From assembly GCF_001435095.1 (NCBI RefSeq), contig NZ_AZFC01000028.1, forward strand, positions 126,721-176,521: DNA of 49,801 nucleotides, read 5' to 3'. The DNA comes from Levilactobacillus spicheri DSM 15429 (lineage in GTDB: Bacteria > Bacillota > Bacilli > Lactobacillales > Lactobacillaceae). A program made the position numbers and the translations under genes. Positions 1 through 11,754 of this stretch are shown here, piece after piece. The notes beneath the pieces were generated by a model. That model was not told the origin of the DNA, searched no databases, and saw nothing but the letters and a program-made list of their open reading frames with translations. How positions within the stretch are numbered: position 1 is the first letter of the stretch; every line of letters starts with the position of its first letter.

Positions 1-3000
1 GCTCAGGCTGGCTTCGGAGTCCGACACTTGAGCGCTCAGGCTCTCAGCCGAATCGGAAGCGGCACTCAGACTCTCAATGGACGTCGAGTACTCGGACAAC
101 GAGGTGGCGGATAAGGAGCCCGCCGATTCACTATCCCAACTACTCAGGTCACTCAGGCTCTGGTCGGCGGTCGACCGCGACGCGCTGGCCGTTGAACGAC
201 TCTCAGCGGCGGACGTCGCGGCACTGGTCGACGCGGACGCCGTAGAAACGGAGGCCGTTTGCGAGGCACTGATGTCGGTCGAAACGGAGGCGGATTGTGA
301 CGCCCCACTGGCTTCAACGGACGCGATGCTCTCGCTGGCCACGGACCACTCGGACTGGGCCGAGTACTCGCTGGCCGACTGTTCACTCAGGCTGGTCAGG
401 GCATCCGAGACGCTGTCGTTACTTTGACTAGCGTTGTTCATGCTGGTCAACGACTTGCTGATTTCGGCATTCTGGCTGGCTTCGGAAGCCGACAAGTTAC
501 TCAAACTAATGGTCGAGAGCGATGCCAACGAATTCGAAGCGCTGGTCAAGAGACTGTCAGCGGCACTGGTTTGTTGGCTCAGGCTGGCCTCGGCGGTCGA
601 AATCAAGGAAGCCGATTCGGCGTCACTGAGGGAGACCTGACTGAGACTGTCAGCACTCTGGGAGGCCGCGCTCAAGACCTTGCTCAACGAGGTGTCGGCC
701 GAAAGACTGGCCGACCGGTCAGCGGACTGGCTGGCCGAAACCGACGCGGAGTCGTCAGCTGAATTGCTGGCCGACTCGCTGGCGGAATCGTGCGCGGACG
801 TTTCACTTAACGAGGCGTCACTCACCGACTTCAGCGAAGCCGAGGCGCTGGCTGACAACTGACTCATGCTGGCTTCGGACTCGGAAACCATCGAGGTCGA
901 TTCGGAACCGGACAATGACTGTGACGTGACACTGGCCGTTGACTGCGAGAACTGGTCGAGCTGACTGGTCAGCGACTCCGACCGGTTGCTCAGGCTCTTC
1001 AGGGACGTCGAGTACTCGGACAAGGACGTCGTCGACAGGGATTCTGCCGCGGAGTCGTCCCAGGTACTCAGGTCACTCAGGCTGGCGTTCGCCGAGGCCC
1101 GGGACGCAACGGCCTCGGACTGACTTGCGGTCGAGGCAGCGGCCGCGCTGACGGAAGCCGCCGATTGCACGTTCGCGATGTCCTGTGACTCGCTGGCCGA
1201 GACGGTCGCGGAGTCCACTTGGGAAGCGGCCTGCGATGCCGTGACGGATTGACTCTGGCTGTTAACGGACAGCTCAGATAAGAACTGACTTTCACTGGTC
1301 GACTGGGTGCTCAGACTCTTCAGGGCGTCCGAGACGCTGTCGTTGCTTTGACTGGCACTATCCATGCTGGTCAGGGAGCGACTGATTTCATTGCTCTGGC
1401 TGGCCTCGGAAGCCGACTGGTTACTGATACTGGTTTCAGAAATGGATGTTAAGGCGGTTGAGTGAGCGGAGAGTTGACTGATGTCAGCGCTGATCCGGGC
1501 ACTCAGGCTCCGTTCAGTGGAGACCACTTGCGAGGTCCGCTGCGAGCCACTCAAGGATACTTGACTCAGGCTGTTGTCCAGGCTGTCGGCGGCACTTTCC
1601 ACCGAAGCGACGGACTGATCAGCCGAGATGCTGGCCGACCGGTCGGCGGACTGGCTGGCGGAGATCGACGCGGAGTTGGCGGCCGAGGCACTCGCCGAGT
1701 CGTGAGCGGACGTCTCACTTAACGAGGCGTCACTCACCGACTTCATGGAAGCCGAGGCGCTGGCCGACAGCTGACTCATGCTGGCTTCAGATTCTGAAAC
1801 CATCGAGGTCGAGGCGTTGCCGGAAAGCGACCGTTGACTGATGCTGGCCTCAGAATCCGAGAGATTGCTCAGTTCCGTTGAGGCCGACTGCGACTGCTGA
1901 CTCAGACTGACTAAGGACGTCGAGTACTCGGATAACGAAGCGGCGGATAAGGATCCGGCCGATTCGCTGTCCCAGCTGGTCAACTCACTCAGGCTTTGGT
2001 CGGAGGCCGACCGTGAAGCGCTGGCCGTCGATTGGCTCTCAACGGCACTCGTCACGGCACTGGTCGAGGCGCTGGCCGCGGATTCAGCACTGGTTTGCGA
2101 GGCCGCCGCGCTGGTGGCAGCGGACGTGGACGCTGAAGCCGCACTGGCTTCAACCGACGCCGTGCTGTCACTGGCGACGGACCACTGTGACTGCGTCGAG
2201 TACTCGCTAGCCGACTGTTCGCTCAAGCTGGTCAGGGCATCCGAGACGCTGTCGTTACTTTGACTGGCGTTATCCATGCTGGTCAACGACTTGCTGATCT
2301 CGTCACTCTGGCTGGCTTCGGAAGCCGACAGGTTGCTCAGGCTGGTGGTCGACAGGGAGTTCAGTGCTTGGGAGTGCGCCGACAATTGACTGATATCGGC
2401 ACTGGCCCGGACACTCAAGCTAGTTTCGGCGGACGCAACGCTGGCCAATGCGGAGGCATCGTTCAACGACCGTTCACTCAAACTGTTGTTGCTCTGGAGA
2501 ATCTCGCCACTCACCACGCTCAACGACTGGTCAGCCGAAACGCTAGCCGAGTTGTCGGCGGACTGACTGGCCGAGGTGCTGGCCGACTCACTCGCGGACT
2601 GGTGAGCCGACGCTTCATTCTCGGAGGCGGCGCTCAGCGAGGTCATCGCCGAGGCGGTACTCTTGGAACCGTTACTCATGCTGGCTTCGGAGGCCGACAC
2701 TTGCGAGGTCGATTCGGACCCGGATTGCGATTGCAGCGTGACACTATCCGCGGAGGCTGACCCCTGCTTGATCTGACTGGCAATGGAATCAGAGTGCTCA
2801 CTCAGACTGACCAAGGATTCAGAGTATTCGGACTGCGACGCCGTGGATAAGGAAGCCGCGTCGCTGCCATCCCAGGTACTCAGATCACTGAGGCTCTGGT
2901 TGGCCGTCGACCGGGACGCACTGGCGTTGGCTTGACTCGTCAACTCAGAGGCCTGGACGCTCGCGGAGGCGCTGGCCTGCGAAGCGACACTAGCCTGCGA

Positions 3001-6000
3001 CTCGCTGGCCGCCGTCGAAGCGGAGCTGGCCGCGTCAGCCGATTGGGAACCGGCGACGGACTGACTCGTGCTGTTGACGGACAGCTGAGACGTTGCTTGA
3101 CTCTCGCTCAGTGACTGATTACTCAGGCTTTGCAGGGAGTTTGACACGCTATCGTCCGTCTGACTGGCGTTGTTCATGCTGGTCAGGGAACGACTGATTT
3201 CGGTGCTTTGACTGGCCTCGGAAGCCGATTGGTTACTGAGACTCGTAGCCGAAACGGAATTTAAGGCTTGTGAATTTTCAGATAAAAGACTGATGTCGGC
3301 GCTGGTCCGAGCACTCAGGCTGGCTTCAGCGGAGGCAACTGCTGACGCGACTTGTGAGGCGTCAGCCGAGGCGACGCTCAGGCTCTCCTCGCTCGCGCTG
3401 GCTTGGCTAATCGCCGTGCTCAGCGATTCTGCGGCCGAGACACTGGCGGACTGGTCAGCCGAAACGCTCGCGGAGTTCTGGGCTGAGTCGCTGGCCGAGG
3501 CACTCGCCGACTCGTGGGCCGATGCTTCGTTGGAAGCCGCTTCACTCAAGGACTTCAGCGAAGCCGAGGCGCTGGCCGACCACTGACTCATGCTGGCTTC
3601 AGATTCTGAAACCATCGAGGTCGACTCGGATCCGGAAGCGGACAGTTGACTGACACTAGCTTCGGAGACGGTGACCTGGCTCAGCAGGTCGGATAACGAG
3701 ACGGCGAAGTCGCTCAGACTGTCGATGGACGTCGAGTACTCGGATAACGAGGTGGCGGACAAGGAGTCCGCGGCGCCGCTATCCCAAGTGTTCAGGTCGC
3801 TCAGGCTGTCATTGGCGGCCGACCGGGACGCACTGGCCGTGGACCGGCTGGCCTCAGTCGATGCGGCTTGGGCCAAGGACTTGGAAGTCTCGGATTCAGC
3901 CGCATCCTGCGACTGGCTGGCGGAAATGGCCGCGCTCGTGGACTGAGACGCTTCGGTGGAAGCGGCCGTCTGTTCACTTTGACTGGCGGCGGACCACTCG
4001 GAGCGGTCGGCGCTTTCACTCGCCGACTGGGTGCTCAGGCTCTTCAGCGCGTCCGAGACGCTGTCATCCGTCTGACTGGCACTATCCATGCTGGTCAGCG
4101 ACTTGCTGATCTCGGCACTTTGGCTGGCTTCGGACGCCGACTGGTTACTGATACTGGTATTTGAGATGGAATTTAAGGACGTCGAAGCGGCGGACAGCTG
4201 ACTGATGTCGGCACTGGTCCGGGCGCTCAGGCTGGCTTCGGCGGTCGAGACGCTGGCCGTGGAAGCCGCGTCGTATAAGGACCGCTCGCTGAGACTCTCG
4301 GCGGCGCTGTTCAGGGCACTGCCCAGGTCACTCAACGACTGGTCGGCCGAAACGCTGGCCGAAGTGTCGGCGGACTGACTGGCCGAGGTGCTGGCCGAAT
4401 CACTCGCGGACGCGTGGGCCGATGCTTCACTCTTGGCCGCGGTACTCAACGAGGTCATGGCCGACGCGGCACTTTCAGCCGAGTCACTCATGCTGGCTTC
4501 GGACGCCGAGACGACCGAGGTCGATGCGATTCCGGAGATGGTCCGGTCGCTTTGACTGGCCTCGGAATCGGAGACCTGACTCAGCAGGCTCGTCGTGGCC
4601 GATGCCAAATTGCTCAAGCTGCTCAGGGATTCGGAGTATTCGGACTGGCTCATCACGGACAGCGACTTTTCGTCACTGGCGTTGGTGGAGACCAGGTTAC
4701 TCAGGCTATCCAGGGCGGCCGAGCGGGAACCACTCGCCTGCGACCGGCTATCGTCGGCCTCTGAGGCGGCGCTGGCCGATTGATCGGCACTCTGGGAGGC
4801 GTCCGCGATGGACGTGGAGAGGCTCTTAGAAGTGACAATCGATTTGCTCGTGGCTTGCGAGTCCTTCGTTGAAAGGCTCTGACTGGCCACGGACCACTCG
4901 GACTGGGCCGAGTATTCGCTGGCCGACTGGTTGCTCAAGCTGGTCAAGGCGTCCGACACGCTGTCGTTACTTTGGCTGGCGTGGTCCATGCTGGTCAGCG
5001 ACTTGCTGATCTCGGCGCTCTGGCTGGCTTCGGAAGCCGACAGGTTGCTGAGACTGGTGGTCGAAAGCGACGCCAACGACTGCGAGGCCGTCGACAAGGC
5101 ACTGATATCAGCACTGGTCCGGGCACTCAGGCTAGCTTCCTGCGTCGATTGACTGGCCGCGGAACGCGCGTCGCTCATCGACTGGTCACTGATGCTGGCC
5201 AGACTCAAGGACATCGCGCTGGTCACGCTGGCTAACGACTGGGAAGCCGAGACGCTCGCGGACGCGTCTGCCGACTGACTGGCCGAGGTGCTGGCCGAAT
5301 CACTGGCGGAGGCGTGGGCCGAGGCCTCACTCTTGGAGGCATCGCTCAGGGACCGCATTGACGCGGAGGCACTGGCCGAGACCGTGCTCAAGCTACTGAT
5401 GGCGCTGGCCTGCAGGGACTCGGAGGCCGAGTTCTCGACGGACCGGGTGCTCAGGCTGGCTTCGGACTGCAAGATTTCACTGTTCTGGCTCGCCGTCGAG
5501 TTGGCCAACTCGCTGAGACTGACCAGAGAGTTAGAGTACTCGGAAAGCGACAGGGCCGAAACGGAGTTAGCGGAATCACTGTCTTGAGACGGCAAGTTTT
5601 CCAGACTGATGACGGAAACCGACTGGTGCAGGCTGACCAGAGAACGGCTTTGGCTCGCCTGGGCCGAGGCTTTCGCGGAATCGGTGGCTTCGGATTCCGC
5701 CACACTCGTCGACGCGGAGGCACTCGTGGTCGACTTCACCGCGTCACTCGCGATTTGTGAATTCTTCGTGGAAATACTTTGACTGGCCACGGACCACTCG
5801 GATTGGGCCGAGTACTCACTGGCCGACTGATTGCTCAGACTGGTCAGGGCATCCGAGACGCTGTCGTTGCTTTGACTGGCGTTAGCCATGCTGGTCAACG
5901 ACTTGCTGATCTCGTCGCTCTGACTGGCTTCGGACGCCGACAAAGCGCTGAGACTGGTGGTTGAGAGCGAGGCTAACGACTGCGAAGCCGCCGATAAGGT

Positions 6001-9000
6001 GCTGGCGACCTGACTGGCTACCAGGCTCATGCTGTCTTCGGCGGACGTGATGTCGGCTAACGACTGCGAATCACTGGCGGACCGGTCACTCAGGCTGTTG
6101 GCGCTCGCCGACATGGCGCTGGTGACCGAATTCAACGACCGGTTGGCCGAAACGCTCGCGGACGCATCCGCGGAGACGCTGGCCGAGGTGCTAGCGGAGG
6201 CCGAGGCATCGAGGTAACTGTTCGAGGCCTTGGCGATGCTGTCTTCGGCGGAAGCAACGGAGGCTTCGGACCGGGCGTCGGAGACCAGGCGTTCACTGCC
6301 GCTGGCTTCGGACGCGTTAATCTGCGAGATCAACTGCGACGTTGACGCGGAGATTTGCGCCAGACTGGCCTCGGACTGCGAGGTCACAACGGACACGCTG
6401 GCGGCAGACTGCGAGTACCGGGAGTCGTTGATCGACGTCGAGATACTCCGGACGGCCGACTGCTCGTTGCTGAGGCTCTGCAGCGATTCGGACAAGGCGT
6501 TGCTCTGGGCGGCGTTAGAGTTCAGGTAATTGCTGAGACTCTCCGCGTTCTCGGAGAAGCCGGACTGGTCCCCATTGCTGGCCAAGCTGTACATGCTTGC
6601 GGAGAATGCGGACAGGTCGCTGTCTTCAGATTGTGAAATAGCACTCAAACTGTTTAATTGCGACGTCACGGCCGAGGTGACCATCGACGTCGAATGAATG
6701 GCGTTACTGATGCTTTGGTCGGTCTGTGAATTCTGTGCGGAAACCGATTGGTCGGCCTGACTTTGGCGGTTCGACAGAACGGTGGCAACGGACTCGGACT
6801 TAGAAGCCGAGGCACTGACTTGACTCAGGCTGGCTTCGGACGCGCTCGTTTCAGCGCTCTGTGATACAGCTTGTGAGGCTTGTACAGATTGACTTGCGCT
6901 GGTGCTGAGCGACGTGGACTTCGAGGCCGAAGCCTGACTCTCACTCTGCTCAGCCGATTGACTGGCTTGAGACGTCGATTGATCGCTCAGGCTGGACAAG
7001 GAAGCAGACACGCTGTCGTCTTGTTGACCGGCGGCGTCCATGCTATCCAGCGAGGTCGAGATCTGCGCGCTTTGACTCTGCTGAGCCGAGGTAAAGGCAC
7101 TCTGACTGGCGGTCGAAACGGAGGCTTGGCTAGCCGACTGTGCGGACAGCTCACCTAAGTCGCTCGCAAGGCGCTCGCTCAGGCTGGCTTCGGAAACGGA
7201 CATGGAGTCCAGCGAATCAGAATCGGAAGCGGACCGGGCACTCAACGAGTTGTCGCTGTCGATGGCCGAAGTCGAGGCGTCGCTTAACGACGACTCGGCG
7301 TCCGACTGACTGGCCTCATCTTCACTGATGGACGCGGATTGCGAATCGAGAATACTGGTCGATTGCGAGCCTACCACTTCTTGTGAATCACTGATCTTTT
7401 CGCTTTGGAGCACGTTGGCCGACCGGCTGGCTGATACGTCAGCGGAGGCACTGTCTAATTGCGAGGTCATGCTGGTGACAATCATGGATTCGGACAGTGA
7501 GCCGAGAGCTTCACTGGTGTAAACCTCAGCCACAGCCGATTGGGTGATGGTCTGGTTACTCGTTGGATCGAAAAGCGTCAGGGTAACCGTGTGCGTCCCG
7601 GGCGTCCCCCAAGTCCATGGCGCCCCATCAGCCGACACAGTACTCGTAGTAACGGGTAACGGATTCCCGGCAGCGTTAGTAGCCGTTGTCACAAAGTCCG
7701 TTGCCTGAACCGTTGACCCAACGGTAGTCCGCACTTCATGGGTCGTCAGTTTTGGCAGATATTGCTCATCGGTCGTTTGAACGATGTTAATCTTCCCAGT
7801 AGCGGTCTGCAGTAAGGCCGCGGTCGGTAAGACCTGTCCGGATTGAACCAGCGTCTGCAACTTCGCCAGTAAGGCGTTCGCTCCGGCCTCAGTCAAGTGA
7901 TACGTGTAATCATTGACTTTAGCGTCATCATTCATGACGGTGAGCCAGCTACTGTCCAACGTAATAGGTGTCGATGTACTGCTGTTATTCCAAGAAGCAT
8001 TGTAGGTCACGTTATTCAGCAGAGAACTTGCATTCTGACCATTGTAGCTTCCCGTCTCCGTTGGCAGATCCGTTAAGTTAAAGTCAGCAGCCGCATTAGT
8101 GTAGGCAAAGGTAACGGCCCCGGTCGTCCCACTGACCGTCAGGGTCGCCGGGTTCGTGTTCCCTACAACGCTCCAACCTGCATCTGCAGTTGGCGCAGTG
8201 ACGGTGACCTGACTGCCTACTAACGTGTAGACTTTCGATCCGTTAGCCGCCTTCATGCTGCTATTGTTGAAGGCTGTCGACATCGTCTTATTACTACTAT
8301 CCGCAACCTTCGTGTTGATCGTAATCGTCGCCAAATTCAGGTTGTACCCGGCGGTAAAAATAGCCCCACTGGAGGCAACCTTGGTAGCATACCCAATCGT
8401 CAACGGTAATTTCCCGTATCTTGTGTTGCTCTGATACGTGCCATCATCTTGATAGTTCAGTTCATCGGCACCGTCGTGATAGCTCCCCGCCTCATCAACC
8501 GGCGGAATCAACCCCGTGGTAGACTTGGCGAATTGTTCCTTTGCCAACGCTTGCCCATCTCGAAAGGCCTTCGTTGCAACGGTCAATTCTTGAGCGTAGC
8601 TTTCCTTAAGCACCGTTGTAATCAACTTCGCCAGATAATCCTGGTTACTTTGCTTAACAGTGTTATCGGGAAGGTTGACCGGCGTTTGCGTATACGTCAT
8701 CGTCCCGGTCTGACCAACAATAAATTGTGGAAGGGAGGCAACGGCAGACGTTGACAATCCTAGGCCTTGATACCGAAGCAAAAGTGGCCAATTGTCAGCC
8801 GTCAAATTACCCGCTTCACTGGCAGATGGCATCGCCTGTCCACCCTTGAATGATGGATCCAATTGCGGGTTCAACGCTGTCCCATTGTCTTCATTTGTAA
8901 CGTTTTTATCTTGAGTCGCTACTTGATAGACCAGTTTATCAGCTAACAGCATCCCTTGATAGGTTGCGTTGACCCCTCTCAGAGCCTGCAAGACCTTGGT

Positions 9001-10080
9001 GTAAGCCTGAACGGTCACCTGGAAGTGGGCCGCGGCTAACCCGTCATCGGACCCACTGTTATAAACAAACGCCTTTTGGTTTTCACTAATTTGAGCGTCC
9101 GAAATGTTTGGCGTGTGCTGGTAGTCCAGTACAGCCCCGTTAACGGCATCATATTCAGCATCATACAGGCTCTGGATGACCTTCTGGGCCCCCGTCCCCT
9201 GACGGACATAGTCCAAGGAACTGCTACCGAAGCTGTGAGGAGCCGCTGCCAGCAGCTCACTGCCTTCGGTGGCCGTAATCATGCCCTTGGACACCATCTG
9301 ATTGATAATGTCGTCCGGCGTGGACTTCTTCGTGCCCCCCAGCGCATCATTTGAGGCAATCGACATGACATTTCCTAGAACCTTTTGCGTCCAGGCATAC
9401 CCGGTCGCCTGCGATAACAGACTCAATGATTTACCATCATTGGTGTTCATAATCTGGCTAGGATCTGACTCACTATAACCGTCCACTTGCGTTTGATAGG
9501 GTGATTGAGTCCCCGTTCCATAAACACTAGAATTGGCGCCCAAAAAGTCATTTAAGGCTTGAGCCTCACCCTTGGCCCAGTTACTTTCAATCGCCGTCTG
9601 GATATTGCCCCGGATAGCGTGGTACATACTGTTCAAGAAGGTCGAGTCCAGTAACGATGAAAACCCAAAAGTTTTAATCAGGGCCGACATGTTGGCATTC
9701 AGACTAACGGCCGTCGATAAATCAGCCGGTGCGTAGTCAGAATCGTCAATCGTTCCGCCAATTGATCGAATATCGGACAAGGCTTGCTTGGCAATACTGT
9801 TCACCAATGAAGGAGCAATCGCCTTAATATAGGTTCTCAGTTCGGTCGTCGCCTGGGAGATCAGGTTCCCCACTTCACTGCCGTCGCTGGTGTACCCCAA
9901 CGTATTAGAAGCAAACCCTGAGGCGCCCGAAATCAGGCTATCAACGCTGGCCGTCATCGCAACGAGGCCCCCGCCAAAGCTGCTGGTACTGGTCAGTTGG
10001 CTATGGTCATACGTTACAGCATTCAACAATTCATTGGCATTCCCAGAATCCGCATCGCTCGAGGCCGTCTTAATCTTGTC
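1..10080 (-). CDS. Giant serine-rich-repeat surface adhesin, main body (partial, runs off the left edge; out of frame with its signal peptide)
   Basis: This reading frame stays open wherever I translated it, from about 10080 to base 1, and continues beyond the window, so over 3,300 residues are visible. From 10080 to about 7520 it is a non-repetitive, mixed-composition region, the likely ligand-binding part. The stretch coded around 8350-7550 is beta-rich and resembles MBG/mucin-binding-like modules. From about 7515 to 1 it is almost entirely Ser, Ala, Asp, Glu, Gln and Thr in an alternating S-x-S-x style, as in SRR adhesins of lactobacilli, streptococci and staphylococci. The repeat domain has a 300-308 residue super-period (anchor at about 409, 1333, 2245, 3145, 4057, 4957, 5857 and 7009). 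The C-terminal cell-wall anchor would lie outside the window. The signal peptide and first 370 residues lie upstream in another frame (10070-11191). Adhesion to host or to other cells is the family role; the ligand is unknown. Confidence 0.85.
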
Positions 10081-11191
10081 CAACCTTCATCCCAGCCATA
10101 AAGCTGGCCGTCACAGATGTATACCCACCATTATAGTTAATGGCATTCGTCCCAGTCAGAGCCCCACCGGAGTAACTGCTTCCTTTCCAGTTAGGCGTTT
10201 GATTGGCGTCATCGTTTGCCATTGCGGTATTGTCCGTGTACGCATCCACCATGTTAGAAAGGGTGGCCACCCCTGTGCTAATATTCGAGGTCTTTCCCGA
10301 GATATAAGCACCGATGGCATCCCCAATGGTGGACCCATTGTTTAAGTCGATCTGGGCCAAAGCCGCCTTGATATCCTTGATGGCGTCGGCTACCCCAATC
10401 TTGTAGTTGGCGTTCGTCGTATCCGCGACCGCCTTGGCTTGGTCCAGGGTCAGGCCGTAAGTCTCCGTGGCCATCTTCAAGAAGCCGTTCAGGTTCAGGG
10501 TCCCGTCAGCGTTGGCTAGGTCACTAAAGTTTAAGGCATCTAATTCTTCGGCATCGTTCCCCGCATCGGAAAGCGATTCGCTCTCACTCGCATCAGCCAC
10601 GGACCCACTAGTCTCGTTAGCCGATGGCGTCTCATTTTCAGTTGTAGGAGTTGAGGCTTTGGTTGAGGTCGTACCATCCGTTTGTGTCGTTGCAGTCTCT
10701 GTCGTTGTCGTATTGGCTGTCGTATCTGTTGTCGTGTCGTTCGCGTTAGCGGCAGGCGTAGCAGAAGAAGTGGCACCCGTCTGCGTCGTATCAGCCGAAG
10801 TCGTGCTACCGGTTGCCTCCGATGACGTCGTGTCATTTTTAGTCGTGTTTTCATTACCACTGGTCGATGTCGATTCACTCGGCGTCGACGTGCTGGCTTC
10901 CGTGGTGCTCTGACTCTTTTCCGTTGCGGAAGTCACGGTCGTCTGCGACGTGGCCGGGATGGTCCCGGTCGTCTGGGTCGCGGCGACGTCCTCCTTGTCG
11001 ACGGTCTTGGCCGCCATAGTCTTGGTGTCCGCCTTTGCTGCGGTCGGACTCACGGTCCCCAGGCCGAGCAGTCCACTCAGCGCAGAGATCCCCGCGACGA
11101 GCCACTTCCTGCCTGCCTTGTACATCTTAAAATGCTTTTTACTATTGGACCGGAACAATTCCGATGCGCGTTTCGGATCTAATCCCTTCAT
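10070..11191 (-). CDS. N-terminal part of the serine-rich adhesin with KxYKxGKxW signal peptide (frameshifted)
   Basis: The start is ATG behind a weak GGGGCG site. Residues 22-30 read KMYKAGRKW, the KxYKxGKxW motif (with R for the usual K), followed by a hydrophobic segment and an AKAD-type cleavage region near residue 53. This signal type goes with accessory SecA2/SecY2 export and glycosylated SRR adhesins. Residues 55-210 are very rich in Thr and Ser (first SRR segment), and residues 215 onward begin the non-repeat domain. The frame then hits TAA at 10072-10070. The next frame opens at 10080 and continues the same protein for thousands of residues, so one extra base lies within 10086-10072, probably in the GG at 10081-10080. 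It could be a real inactivating or phase-type mutation or an assembly error. As given, the sequence would yield a secreted 373-residue fragment. Confidence 0.85.
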   Translation of the reverse strand: MKGLDPKRASELFRSNSKKHFKMYKAGRKWLVAGISALSGLLGLGTVSPTAAKADTKTMAAKTVDKEDVAATQTTGTIPATSQTTVTSATEKSQSTTEASTSTPSESTSTSGNENTTKNDTTSSEATGSTTSADTTQTGATSSATPAANANDTTTDTTANTTTTETATTQTDGTTSTKASTPTTENETPSANETSGSVADASESESLSDAGNDAEELDALNFSDLANADGTLNLNGFLKMATETYGLTLDQAKAVADTTNANYKIGVADAIKDIKAALAQIDLNNGSTIGDAIGAYISGKTSNISTGVATLSNMVDAYTDNTAMANDDANQTPNWKGSSYSGGALTGTNAINYNGGYTSVTASFMAGMKVGQD

Positions 11192-11754
11192 TTAATCGCC
11201 CCATTATTCAGTCATCCTACAATAATCTTTGTATAATCCTACTTATAATACCACAGATTTTTCCATGTGGATAATGATTCAGGGAGATAAGTTTTCGTTG
11301 TGAACCGTCCCGCGTTGCTATTTTCAACATTGTTCCACAACGCCCAGCAGATAAGACCGGACGCAACCATTTCACAGTATAAAGTTGCTTTATTGTTTCG
11401 ATTAGAAAGTTCATCTTTTCTGCTTAAATGTAAGTGCTTCCAACTACTCGTGACGCCCCTTTTTAAATCACCCCATGATAAATTGGTCTAACTTACGATT
11501 TACCAATTGTCAAAAAATAGTTCATCTTTACATCTTTTAACAAGTATCCCAATTCTGCTAGTGACAGTTCACGGCCCTTTATATCATGAAATTAATTTTC
11601 ACAAAAATATTTTTTTATTTTTGACCTCGCGGTTTGGTGTTTCAACGCACAAACAACGAATAACCCGTTAGCGGTATGTGTCATCGTGAGAACAAAAAAA
11701 GGATTCGAGAATCATTTCTCCAATCCTGGGACCAATCGTTCTGATTTTTAGCGG
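11192..11754. other. Intergenic region upstream of the adhesin gene
   Basis: This 563-base, AT-richer gap holds the terminator of the upstream membrane-protein gene at its right end and the adhesin promoter area at its left end. Reading the minus strand, TATTAT and GATTATACA stretches 40-60 bases before the adhesin ATG could serve as -10 elements, but I could not pick a convincing -35. The middle (11300-11690) shows no gene I can support and only T-rich runs. Confidence 0.5.
11694..11727 (-). terminator. Rho-independent terminator after the second GT-C-like gene
   Basis: On the minus strand AGGATTGGAGA pairs with TCTCGAATCCT across a short loop, followed by seven T. It sits about 27 bases past the stop of the 612-residue membrane protein and separates that gene from the adhesin gene. 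Confidence 0.8.

Noticed and set aside
1..7515. CRISPR array from the regular spacing of repeated words
   Set aside because: The repeats stay in one reading frame coding Ser-rich protein, vary throughout, and have no constant repeat/unique spacer structure.
77..7522. Many plus-strand open frames rich in Ala, Leu, Ser and Asp across the first 7.5 kb
   Set aside because: They are antisense shadows of the serine-rich repeat coding frame on the minus strand; they share its period and have no ribosome sites.
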